Numbered from the stretch's first letter, positions 1-8,444 are shown. The stretch: DNA of 64,000 bases from Mesonia aquimarina (GCF_003667275.1 NZ_RCNV01000008.1:1-64000); one strand, 5' to 3'. The notes: generated by a model not told the origin, from the sequence alone. Numbers and translations are program-made.

Positions 1-28
1 AGCTCACTTTCAAGGAACTTAATTTTTC

Positions 29-134
29 ACCCAACGCTATGGAATTTAAAAATAAAAACCGCTAAAAGCGGCTTATATTGATGAAGTGTTTTTAAAATTT
101 AGGGCTTGTGCAACGGCTACCGGTGTTGTGCGTC
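29..134 (-). other. attC-like recombination site (integron cassette-type)
   Basis: On the minus strand the region downstream of the 311-aa gene starts with GACGCACAAC (125-134), an R''-like box, and ends with GTTGGGT (29-35), which fits the attC R' consensus GTTRRRY exactly. In between lies an imperfect inverted repeat of A/T-rich arms, about 106 bp in all, within the usual attC size range. It contains a terminator-like hairpin (59-71, CCGCT/AGCGG) followed on the minus strand by T residues. The R''-like box is the exact reverse complement of GTTGTGCGTC immediately upstream of the gene, as a cassette requires. No integrase is in view, so this is inferred from layout only. Confidence 0.4.
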
Positions 135-145
135 GTTTTTTTACT

Positions 146-1081
146 TCAAAAGTTGTCATTATCATCGCTATATAAATCAAAATTTACATCCGACCCGATA
201 GCTAAAATTTCATTAATTCTATCTTTTGAATTCTCGTTTTCTTCGTAGAGATATATCATTTCATCTTTTACACTTGTATCTTTGTGGATGTTTAAAATGC
301 TTTTAATGTAATAATTCGTATGAAAATTTTCAAAAGGCAAGGGAGTTATATTGTCTACGAATTTTTTAAAATCATTATCCGGAATGTTTTTTAATAAATG
401 TAAAAAGACTTCTCTTTGCATTAGTTTTTCATTCTTAAATTCAAATTCCTCTTCTGTAAAAATTTTATAAGCTTTTGAATTGTATCTAATTTCGTGTGTA
501 AACGTTCCTAATCTTGACGTTTCAACTCTTATCAAATCATAAAAGGTAATTGTTATCTTTTTAATTAATTTTCCTAAAAATCTTTTTACTTGATCTGTGT
601 TTTCTAATACTTTTATTGGGTATTCAGTTAATTCTAATTTTAGTTCATTTTGTAGAAATTCAACTAACTTTTCTTTCTCTTGTGGTGGCTTAAACACTGA
701 TGAAATATTAAATCTTTCATATCTCGTTGATTTATAAAATTCAGTTAATAGTCCAAGAAATTTCTTATGAACTTTACCAAAGTTCAGTTTTCTTTGAGTT
801 TTAATACGATTTGATAATTCTAAATGGTTATGAGAAATTAGGGATCTTTCGAATTCTTCTTGTGAATCGCTGCTGTCGTGTTCAATCAGAATGATTAGTA
901 TTTTTTCTAATCGTTCAATACCAACAGAAACATTATATAAAAACTCAAAACATTCCTCCTCGTATCTAAAATATTCTATATTATCTAATTTAAATATACC
1001 GTTGTAGATAAAGGTTCCTGAGTTCTGTAATTCTGTTCCTAATCTGAAATTTTTCCAGAAAAAATCTTTTTCATTTAACAT
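146..1081 (-). CDS. hypothetical protein, possible integron-type cassette gene
   Basis: I do not recognise this 311-residue protein. It has no signal peptide or obvious membrane segment and is rich in Lys, Glu, Phe, Asn and Ile, with largely helical, charged character and an acidic C-terminus ending in repeated Asp/Asn. It reads as a soluble cytoplasmic protein. It stands alone on the minus strand. Its 5' side carries GTTGTGCGTC (minus-strand reading) and its 3' side an attC-like hairpin, so it may be a single captured cassette. The ATG at 1081 has no strong ribosome-binding site, as is usual in this phylum. Orphan cassette genes often encode defence or toxin-antitoxin functions, but nothing in the sequence allows a functional call. 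Confidence 0.7.
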   Translation of the reverse strand: MLNEKDFFWKNFRLGTELQNSGTFIYNGIFKLDNIEYFRYEEECFEFLYNVSVGIERLEKILIILIEHDSSDSQEEFERSLISHNHLELSNRIKTQRKLNFGKVHKKFLGLLTEFYKSTRYERFNISSVFKPPQEKEKLVEFLQNELKLELTEYPIKVLENTDQVKRFLGKLIKKITITFYDLIRVETSRLGTFTHEIRYNSKAYKIFTEEEFEFKNEKLMQREVFLHLLKNIPDNDFKKFVDNITPLPFENFHTNYYIKSILNIHKDTSVKDEMIYLYEENENSKDRINEILAIGSDVNFDLYSDDNDNF

Positions 1082-1109
1082 ATTTATTAATTCAAATCTG
1101 AGTATAAAT

Positions 1110-1119
1110 GACGCACAAC
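1110..1119 (-). other. cassette upstream joint, GTTGTGCGTC
   Basis: This decamer, GTTGTGCGTC on the minus strand, lies 28 bases upstream of the 311-aa gene start and is the exact reverse complement of the R''-like box at the far side of that gene. Nothing upstream of it looks like a further attC, so if it is a cassette joint the insertion would be at a secondary G/TT site. Confidence 0.35.
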
Positions 1120-1323
1120 TAGTTATATACTAAAAAATATACTGGTTTATAATATATTATTCCAGGATAAAAGAACTTTTCCATTCTTTTATAATGTTTT
1201 CTTAGCCTTTCAAATATAATTTTTTAATGCTAAAATTAACAGAATAACTCAAGTTTTATTAAGAAAATCATTATACACACATAAATAGACGAGATAATTA
1301 AAAATATTGTATAACTTAGTAGC

Positions 1324-1640
1324 ATGTATAAATTTATTTTTTTAATATTTCTGCTAGGTTTTACAGCTCATAGTCAAGAACTAACTGGTAAAATAGAAGG
1401 TGCTAAGTTTTTGAAACTAAAATGATTATGAGCTAATCTTTAGAAATAAAGTACCACCAAGTATACATTTACTTATTTAGTTAAAAACGACAAAAAACAA
1501 AATGTTACACTATTTTAAGAAATACGTATTTTCATTATTTAATGATCCAACTAAAAAAAATTATTTGTTGCAATTAATGGATGATAGAATATATTTAAAT
1601 ACTAATTACGGTTTTTCGTAAAATGTATAATAAATGAGGT
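1324..1640 (+). pseudogene. remnant of a secreted-protein gene
   Basis: An ATG at 1324 opens a 33-codon frame that begins with a convincing signal peptide (MYKFIFLIFLLGFTAHSQ) and then runs into a TGA at 1423. Downstream, short stretches in different frames continue to read like protein (for example TYLVKND and DDRIYLNTNYGFS, the latter ending with TAA at 1618-1620), separated by frame changes and stops. The picture is a small periplasmic or secreted protein gene that decayed through frameshifts. The family cannot be assigned safely. Confidence 0.4.
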
Positions 1641-1650
1641 ACAGAAATTA

Positions 1651-1884
1651 TTACTTTTCAATTAATTTAAAAAAATCAGAAAGCGTTATATTCCTTGATT
1701 CGCAGATTTTATAAAGGCTTTCTACAGGAATACGATATTCTTTGGGACTTTTTATTTTCCTAACAATACTTTCCTCAATATTATGATGGTCAGCAAAAGA
1801 TCTTTGGGACTTATTAGAATTAAGCCAAGGTGTTAACCATTCTTTGGTTATATATTCACAAATGATTTTATTAATTCTAACCAT
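1651..1884 (-). CDS. small helix-turn-helix (XRE-like) DNA-binding protein
   Basis: A 77-residue protein when started at the internal ATG (MVRINKII), preferred over an upstream ATG that would add 13 hydrophobic residues. Residues 20-50 (KSQRSFADHHNIEESIVRKI) and 55-75 (VESLYKICESRNITLSDFFKL) resemble the recognition helices and the closing helix of Cro/C1-type repressors, the last being very typical of XRE proteins. It probably binds DNA as a small regulator. No toxin partner or phage gene sits next to it; its neighbours are a decayed gene and repeats. It may be a leftover of a mobile element. Confidence 0.6.
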   Translation of the reverse strand: MVRINKIICEYITKEWLTPWLNSNKSQRSFADHHNIEESIVRKIKSPKEYRIPVESLYKICESRNITLSDFFKLIEK

Positions 1885-1950
1885 ATAACAAAAAAATAGA
1901 ATACTTAAAGAATAGTTGCGCACGATCGCACGCGTTTAAAAAGTTTTTAT

Positions 1951-1958
1951 TATATTTG
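1951..1958 (+). promoter_or_regulatory. -7 promoter element TATATTTG for the candidate ncRNA
   Basis: TATATTTG matches the Bacteroidota -7 consensus TAnnTTTG exactly. It would start transcription near 1965, about 190 nt before the T-tract that ends the structured region at 2150-2156. A clear -33 element is not visible. Confidence 0.4.
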
Positions 1959-1964
1959 ACTCAC

Positions 1965-2156
1965 ATTATTAAATTTGCGATACTTCTTTAAGTAAAATAT
2001 TAGAAGCTTTCGCTTTGAATCTCGACTTGAAAACTGGTAATTTTTAGACAACGAGATGATAAGCAGATTGGCTTGCGACCCGGGCGCGGCCTCTCTTATC
2101 GTTGTCAGGTATACCAGTACCTCAAGTCGGTAAGTTGAGACCTGCGCCCTTTTTTG
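1965..2156 (+). ncRNA. candidate 6S-like structured RNA
   Basis: The region folds into a long interrupted rod. CGACTTG (2023-2029) pairs with CAAGTCG (2123-2129), ACTGGTA (2033-2039) with TACCAGT (2112-2118), GACAAC (2047-2052) with GTTGTC (2101-2106) and GATAAG (2058-2063) with CTTATC (2095-2100), with internal loops between. A competing 3' hairpin (CTCAA/TTGAG, 2121-2139) and a distant pairing GGGCGC (2082-2087) with GCGCCC (2144-2149) directly before a T-run are also possible. Rod shape, internal loops, about 190 nt length, own promoter and G+C-rich islands in A/T-rich DNA resemble 6S RNA of flavobacteria (6S-Flavo). The family call is inference; the pairings are seen. Confidence 0.45.
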
Positions 2157-3760
2157 TACTCAGGATTTTCTCTTCTTTATACTTTGTAGCATTGGTTAAC
2201 TACACTTTACCCTTGCCTACAAGTGATTTTTCAAAGCATTTTCTTTTAATTTTTTAGGTAGAATTCGCATAAAAGCAATTTTGAATTTTAAATGTTGAAT
2301 GAATAATGTGAGGCTGTAAAAAGTTAAACAAACCAGAGCAGAGCTGAATTACTTTGACGCTACTTTTTAAGTGCACAGGTAGGCGAAAGATTTCTCGACT
2401 TAGCCTGTCCAGAGCGTGAATCGAAGGGCTCGAAATGACAGCTGGAATAATTTGAGTTTTTAATGGATTGCTAAAAGCTAATGGCTTATTGCCAATAAGA
2501 TGAGATGCTGAATCGATTCCGATAGTCCCGATAGCAATCGGGATCGGAACAGCATGACAGTTAAGGACTAAACGTAAACTAGAATTGAAGATCGGCCTAT
2601 CGAAAATATTGCGTAAAATTAGTAGTGAAATCGAAGATTCACGAACTCAACAATGGAATAAAAAAGTCGTGAGTAAGGAAGCGTAAAATTTCAGACTGTT
2701 TGAGTGGAGCGAGTTTCTGAAATTTAGCTTTCGAACAAATAATTTAGCAATAGTTTCGTAAGCCTAGATTTTTTTGCTTCGTTTTTTCATCAATGGAAAT
2801 CAACGATTCACGAACACTTAAACAATAATAAAGTGGGTGAGTAAAAAATGAAGAATGAAACATCAGAAAAGAAATGTACAATTAAAACCAATGCCTATAA
2901 GAACATATAGATCATAAAGGCTGTTCATTTTCTTTGCTTACCCAAAGAAAAGAACCAAAAGAAAGGGAACTTTTTTGTAGGTGTTTTGCCTAGGGGCAAA
3001 CCAAATTCCTTCTCCTAAATTGCCTCCAAGGCTTCAGCAATTTTTAACGGAGAAATAATTCTACACTTAAAAAAAGAAGAAAAAACTAAAATATATATGC
3101 CTGCCATAATAAATATAAGCTAGACGGCTAACAGCAAGACAATTTTGACGTTTAAAACCGGCCTACTTTTCATGAATGTAGCAAAATCAAGAAAAAACTT
3201 AGCGTTGGATGCGGAGGATTGCCTAGCGTAGCGGTTGCGATCCGCAGGCCAAAGTTTTTTAGCAGATTTTCAAATTCAGGAAAATAAGCCTAGACTTTTT
3301 TGCTTCGTTTTTTTGGCAATGAAAAAAATGAATAATGAAATACTAGAAAAGAAATGTACCATTAAAACTGATGCTATAAGAAAACACTAAAAGCTAAACA
3401 GGATAAGATGCTGAAACACGTTCAGCATGACAGTTAAGGACTAAACGTAAACTAGAATTGAAGATCGGCCTACAGAAAATAGCTCGTAAAATTTGAAGCG
3501 CAGGCTCCGTAAAATTTTAGGCTGTTTGACCGCAGGGAGTTCCTAAAATTTAGGAGACAAGCAAAAAATTTAGAGCTAGTTTCTTAAGCCTAGATTTTTT
3601 TGCTTCGTTTTTTCATCAATGGAAAAAATGAAGAATGAAACATCAGAAAAGAGATATATAATTAAAACCGATGCTTATAAGAAAACACTAAAAGCTAAAC
3701 AGGATGAGATGCTGAATCGAGTTCAGCATGACAGCTACAAGCTACAAGCTAACAGCTAAA
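2157..3760. repeat. intergenic block of degenerate, partly tandem repeats
   Basis: No gene is supported here. At least four repeat types recur. Type 1 (GATGCTGA...CAGCATGACAG plus a shared tail) is at 2504-2608, 3407-3480 and, shortened, 3708-3734. Type 2 (AAGCCTAGAnTTTTTTGC...) is at 2760-2799, 3286-3320 and 3586-3622. Type 3 (AATGAAGAATGAAACATC...) is at 2844-2904, 3326-3380 and 3626-3682. Type 4 (AAATTTCAGACTGTTTGA...GAAATTT hairpins) is at about 2685-2729 and 3509-3554. The same order of types in successive copies suggests segmental duplication followed by decay. Confidence 0.7.
2526..2543. repeat. 18-bp palindromic micro-insert
   Basis: TCCCGATAGCAATCGGGA sits in the middle of the type 1 repeat hairpin (2504-2560). 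The copies of that repeat at 3407 and 3708 lack it. A near-identical palindrome (16 of 18 bases the same) interrupts a tRNA fragment at 15543-15560. Confidence 0.6.
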
Positions 3761-3770
3761 AAACAAAAAA

Positions 3771-3806
3771 GCCCTCTCCAAACTTTGGACGGTCGAGGAG
3801 AAGGCC
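3771..3806 (+). promoter_or_regulatory. structured leader before the SusC gene
   Basis: A strong hairpin-forming segment (GCCCTCTCC at 3771-3779 facing GGAGAAGGCC at 3797-3806, with an inner CCAAACTTTGG) lies about 40 bases upstream of the SusC-like start. It is preceded by an A-run but not followed by a T-run, so it looks more like a 5'-UTR structure than a terminator. A role in expression of the receptor gene is inference. Confidence 0.35.
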
Positions 3807-3847
3807 ATTATTAACTAAATAGAATTAACTAATAACACTACAAAATT

Positions 3848-6571
3848 ATGAAAAATTTCTACACACCCGTGTATGGGCTAGGACTATTTATGCTCCTACT
3901 CTACCTTTATAGCGGGCAAGCCTTCGGGCAAACTACCTACCCCCTTAGCGGAACCGTGACCGATACCACGGGACAAGTCATCCCCGGCGTGCATGTGCAA
4001 CGCCTGGGCACCCCACAGGGAACCACCACCAATTTCGATGGGCAATATTCATTAGCGGTACAAGCTAGCGACAGCTTGTCGTTTACCTATTTAGGGCTCG
4101 CGCCAAAGCGCGTGGCGGTAAACGGCCGGCAGGAGCTGCATGTACAATTACAACCCGACCAAGAAGCTTTAGCCGCGGTGGTCATTAACGCGGGGTATTA
4201 CAGTACCACCGAGCGAGAGCGAACGGGGAATATTGCCCGGGTGAGTGGGAAAGATATTGAACTACAACCCTTGGTAAGTCCATTAGAAGCCTTACAAGGG
4301 CGTATGGCAGGGGTAGAGATCAATGCCAATTCTGCCACCCCGGGAGCAGCACCGACGATCAGAATACGGGGACAAAACAGTTTGCGTCGAGAAGGGAACT
4401 ACCCGCTTTATATTGTAGATGGGGTGCCGCTAAATTCTACGGCGGTTGAAAGCAATACTGAGATTAGCTTTTCGGGAGTCGACCCATTAAGCACGTTGAA
4501 CTTGGCTAATATTGAAAGCATTGAAGTGCTAAAGGATGCTGATGCTACCGCTATTTACGGGTCGCGTGGTGCCAATGGCGTTATTTTAATCACCACCAAA
4601 AAAGGCAAGGGCCAAAAAGGAGTGCAAGCACGGATCTATAGCGGAGTGGCTACAGTACCAAACAAACTGGATTTATTAAATACTCAAGAATACTTGCAAG
4701 TACGTCAACAAGCTTTTGTTAATGATGAAGTAGAACCCGACGAAATGAATGCCTATGATCTCTTGCTGTGGGATCAAAACCGATACACCGATTGGCAAGA
4801 AAAATTTTTAGGGGGAACCTCCAATATTACCGATGTAAACCTAACGGCACAAGGAGGAAATGAACAAACGCATTTTCGGCTGAATGGTTCTTTTCATCAA
4901 CAAGGGAGCATTTATCCGGTCGATTTGCAATACCAAAAGTTTACGGGAGGATTAAATCTCAATCACCATTCTAAAGATGACAAGTTGCAGATGAACCTGG
5001 CGGTGAATTATGGGGTAGATCATAATGAATTGCTGGGAGGAGAAGTGAATTTTAGAACCTTGGCCTTTAAACTTCCACCCAATGCTCCCAAGCTTTATAA
5101 GGAAGATGGAAGCCTAAACTGGGAAGAATGGGGAGAAGCGGGACGTAACCATCCCTTAGCAGGGGTTTTTAATAACAGTAGTATTCAAACCCAAAACCTA
5201 ATCACCAACCTTAACCTTCGGTATTTGCTTATGGAGGGGCTGGAGTTAAAAACGAATATCGGCTATACGCACTTTAACAGCGACGAGCTGATTAAAATGC
5301 CTAAACGCTCCTATAATCCGGCAGCCATGCCTCGACATTCATCTGTTTCAGGAGAAAGTCAGCGTCAATCGTGGATTATAGAACCCCAAGTGCATTATAC
5401 AAAGCAGTGGAATAAGTTACAGCTAAAGGCTTTAATAGGCGGTACGTTGCAAGAAAACAGCTCTTCACAATTTAGTGTTAAGGGCGAAAACTATGTGGCG
5501 GAGTCGTTAATCGGGAACTTGGGAGCAGCGGAAACATTGATCAATGCCCAAGCACGAAATACCGATTATCGTTACCAGGCAGTGTTTGCCAGGTTGGGAC
5601 TAAACTGGGATAAAAAGTATTACCTGAATCTTACCGGAAGGCGCGATGGTTCTTCGCGTTTTGCGGAAGGGAAGCGCTTTGCCAATTTTGGAGCTATCGG
5701 CGCGGCTTGGATTTTTACCGAAGAAGCCTTTTTTGAAGATCACCTCAGCTGGTTCTCCTTCGGAAAATTGCGCGGAAGTTATGGGACTACCGGGAGCGAT
5801 CAGATTCCGGATTATGGTTATTTAGATGCGTATGAGGCTACGCCGGGACCCGGAGGGCTGTATCCGACGGCCTTGGCCAACCCGGCTTATTCTTGGGAGG
5901 TCAATAAAAAAGCAGAGGCAGGGGTGCAATTGGGTTTTCTTAAAAGTCGAATTAATCTAGGCGTGAGCGTGTACCGTAATCGTTCTTCTAGTCAGTTAGT
6001 GGGCTATCCGCTTCCGGCAAGCACCGGATTTACAACGGTACAAGCCAACTTACCGGCTACGGTAGAAAATAAGGGTTGGGAAGTGGAGTTCTCCAGCGAT
6101 AACCTTCCAAAAGGGGAGTTGAGGTGGCAGACCTCTTTTAACATCAGCTTTCCGAAAAATGAATTGCTGCGTTATCCCGGCTTGGCACAATCGCCGTATG
6201 TGAACAGGTATCGCGAAGGGCAGCCCTTAGATATCGCACTTTTATATGAATATGAAGGTATTGATGACGAGACGGGCTTTTATAAAGTGAAAGATCAAAA
6301 TGGGGATGAAACCTTTGATGATGAAGACAAAGTAATTATTCACGACAGAACGCGACAGTTTTTTGGAGGAGTAAGCAATAGAGTTTATTGTCATGCTGTT
6401 CCGATACCGATTGCTTTAGGGACTATCGGAATTGTTTCAGCATCTCATCGAGTAGCTATATGCTTTATGCCCGTTTCTAAAAAACTCTTCAACTTTAAAA
6501 CACTTCGACAGGCTCAGTGTGACAATTCAATTCAAATTGACCCATCATCGCATCAATCTATTGAAACATGA
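3848..6571 (+). pseudogene. SusC/RagA-type TonB-dependent receptor, C-terminally truncated
   Basis: Signal peptide at 1-28, carboxypeptidase-regulatory-like beta domain at about 33-110, then the plug domain (PLEALQGRMAGVEI, RIRGQNSL, PLYIVDGVPL, DADATAIYGSRGANGVILITTKKGK) and beta-barrel strands typical of outer-membrane SusC proteins that import glycans with a SusD lipoprotein. The family sequence is followed up to about residue 845 (FFGGVSNR). After that the frame runs through an intergenic repeat in inverted orientation (from about 6389) and ends in non-homologous residues, so the last barrel strands, including the terminal strand needed for outer-membrane insertion, are missing. No susD follows. 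The gene is G+C-richer than its surroundings (34 of 60 bases at 3901-3960, against 21 of 60 at 7501-7560), which suggests transfer. Confidence 0.85.
6389..6450 (-). repeat. inverted copy of the type 1 repeat at the SusC break
   Basis: On the minus strand this segment reads like the repeat at 2504-2556: GATGCTGAA, then a diverged palindromic core with CCGATAGTCCC, then GGAACAGCATGACA. It starts exactly where similarity to SusC proteins stops, so it marks the breakpoint of the truncation. Confidence 0.7.
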
Positions 6572-7151
6572 ACCAAGAATTTTTTGTTATTAAATTAATA
6601 CTTTCCGACTTCAAACTTCAATCATTCATAACTCAAAACTCATAACTGCATAACTTGATAACTGCGTAACCGCATCACTCGATAACTCCATAACAGCATA
6701 ACCTCATAACAGCATCACTTGATAACTGCGTAACTAGTTGATTGTTTTGCTATATGCTTTAGGTTGTAAGCTGTATATTTTAGAAAGGAGGTAAGCAGAT
6801 TCTTTGTATATTCGAAAACCTAACGAAATGGTTCGACGTAGTCAATGACACTCGCTTACTGTCATCCAGAATTTTTCGGCTTTGCTCCAGACAGGCTGGG
6901 TCCAGTGGAATAAAGGATCTTATCGTTATGAAGAAGCAGATTTTCCGGCTCCCTTACAGTCCACTCCTTTTAGTATACTATAAGCCCTAGCATCGTCATA
7001 CCCAATCCACACTGAGTCCACAGTGCTATTACAGCTAAGCCACATATCACCACAAAACAGTGGATTCACCCTTGTTTTGTCTTTTTTGCAGTGTTTTTTA
7101 ATCAGGGGGATAATATAGGCTTGGGAGTGTTGATATATAGATGAGCCACTT
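6572..7151. other. gene-free stretch with short tandem-like repeats
   Basis: No gene is supported. From about 6630 to 6740 an 11-15 base motif around ATAACTGC/CATAAC recurs about ten times with variation. At 6860-6915 there is a further intergenic repeat-like phrase (GTCATCCAGAATTTTTCGGC). The rest shows no recognisable structure. Confidence 0.6.
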
Positions 7152-7436
7152 TTATGACTCCATTTCTTTCAATTGTAAATGCGTTTTAAAATACCCGCCG
7201 CCAAAGTTGCCAAGCTGGAACATTTTGTTTTCTCCTTCCTTTACTTTTAGAGAAATTTCTTGACTACCTAATAGGATTCCGCCTTTTGCTTTTAAGGTGT
7301 AGTGTCCGGGTTGAATTGTCCATTTTTTATGTTCTCCATTTTCAATCGAACCTATTTTTTTACCATTCAACAAAATGTGTAGACTTAAGAATCCATTGGT
7401 GATTTCCTTTTTCCGTTGGATTATTAATTGTGGCAT
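7152..7436 (-). CDS. small beta-rich hypothetical protein
   Basis: A 94-residue protein without signal peptide or membrane segment. The pattern of alternating hydrophobic residues and turns (LSLHILLNGKKIGSIENGEHKKWTI, then GHYTLKAKGG) resembles small PEGA-like or DUF2846-like beta-sandwich domains that often decorate membrane or envelope proteins. The protein is too short and generic for a functional call. It is co-directional with the thioesterase upstream and separated by only about 20 bases, so they may be cotranscribed. Confidence 0.6.
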   Translation of the reverse strand: MPQLIIQRKKEITNGFLSLHILLNGKKIGSIENGEHKKWTIQPGHYTLKAKGGILLGSQEISLKVKEGENKMFQLGNFGGGYFKTHLQLKEMES

Positions 7437-7455
7437 GATAAGGTGGTTTTTTGAG

Positions 7456-7839
7456 TTATAGTATTTGTATGGGATTTTTAGTTTCGTCTATGGCTACAAA
7501 TGTAAATTCTCCGGAAACTGCTTTTTCTCTGGAGTTGGTGTACATTTCTTCAACAAATATGTCTACCCTTACCTTTAAACTGGTATTCCCTACGTGGGTA
7601 ATATACCCGTCTAATTCTATAATAGTTCCTGCCGGGATTGGTTTTTTAAAATCAATTTTGTCACTACTTACCGTCACCATTTGTTGCCGACTAAACCTAG
7701 TTGCGGCAATAAAGGCAGTTTCATCCATAAGTTGCATGGCTGTACCTCCAAAGAGCGTGTCGTAATGATTGGTGGTGTTTGGAAAAACCGCTTTAAAAAT
7801 AGTGGTTCTTGATTTTTTAATTTTTTCTTCTAGGCTCAT
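7456..7839 (-). CDS. acyl-CoA thioesterase, hotdog fold
   Basis: A 127-residue single hotdog domain of the acyl-CoA hydrolase family (YciA/BFIT type), which hydrolyses acyl-CoA to free acid and CoA in the cytoplasm. The family signature is clear: N24-H25-Y26-D27 followed by LFGG (29-32) and the catalytic-helix Asp in MDE (38-40), then the TVSSDKIDF strand. Its start codon abuts the stop of the PAS-protein gene upstream (shared position 7839), so the two are cotranslated. It probably trims acyl-CoA pools; substrate length cannot be told from sequence. Confidence 0.85.
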   Translation of the reverse strand: MSLEEKIKKSRTTIFKAVFPNTTNHYDTLFGGTAMQLMDETAFIAATRFSRQQMVTVSSDKIDFKKPIPAGTIIELDGYITHVGNTSLKVRVDIFVEEMYTNSREKAVSGEFTFVAIDETKNPIQIL

Positions 7840-8405
7840 TATACGATTTGTTTTTCAAAAGCAATAAAATGCGTTGTTTTTTCATTATACAAAGGAATAA
7901 TTTTAACTTCACACGTATAGGGAGTTTTATCTTTTTTATAATTTATTATAGTTTCTTTAAAAGGTCTGCCTTGTGTGATTTTTTCTTTAATATTTTTTTT
8001 GCTTGCTATTGATGTTTTCTTTCCTTGTAAAAATTTAGGGGTTTTATTTAGCGCAAACTTTTTTGAATAACCGGTCATAGTGGTAAAGCCTTCATTAACC
8101 CAACGTATAGTTTGATCTAGATCTGTAATAATTAACGCTTCATACTCATGTTCTGCAAAAGCTGCATCTAAGTCATTTTTCCAATTGAATCGATTTGCAA
8201 AAGTCCTTACCTTTTTTAATTCGGTTTTCCTTTTTGCTTCTTTCATTCTTTTATGGTAAGCCTCCATATAAATGTCCCAACTCAATAAAGGCATTTGGTT
8301 TGTAGTGGATGTTTTTATTTGAGGCTTTATTTTTTGATACTCCTGTTCTTTCAGTTTAGACAAATATAGATCCAGGCATATCATATTGTTAAGGTTATTT
8401 TTCAT
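7839..8405 (-). CDS. PAS-domain protein, LOV-like but lacking the photoactive Cys
   Basis: 188 residues: a charged helical N-terminus (1-80) and one PAS domain (about 84-186). The core strongly resembles LOV domains (TGYSKKFALN at 111-120, FLQG at 125-128, NYKKDKTPY at 155-163), but the Cys that forms the flavin adduct (GRNCRFLQ in LOV proteins) is Pro123 here, so a blue-light photocycle is not expected. There is no kinase or output domain. It is followed directly by the thioesterase gene and preceded, after about 40 bases, by a membrane cyclase, so it may be a sensor or adaptor for that cluster. Function is inferred. Confidence 0.75.
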   Translation of the reverse strand: MKNNLNNMICLDLYLSKLKEQEYQKIKPQIKTSTTNQMPLLSWDIYMEAYHKRMKEAKRKTELKKVRTFANRFNWKNDLDAAFAEHEYEALIITDLDQTIRWVNEGFTTMTGYSKKFALNKTPKFLQGKKTSIASKKNIKEKITQGRPFKETIINYKKDKTPYTCEVKIIPLYNEKTTHFIAFEKQIV

Positions 8406-8444
8406 AATAATATGTAATTTAGCTGATGAAAGATCACTTATTGA

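Noticed and set aside
1651-1884. Toxin-antitoxin module around the XRE-like protein
   Set aside because: No toxin-like partner frame is adjacent on either side; the neighbours are a decayed gene and non-coding repeats.
2925-2970. Coding fragment in the phrase CCCAAAGAAAAGAACCAAAAG
   Set aside because: It is a widespread intergenic phrase with no open frame of useful length here.
3771-3806. Rho-independent terminator upstream of the SusC-like gene
   Set aside because: A hairpin forms but no T-run follows on the plus strand, so it is better described as leader structure.
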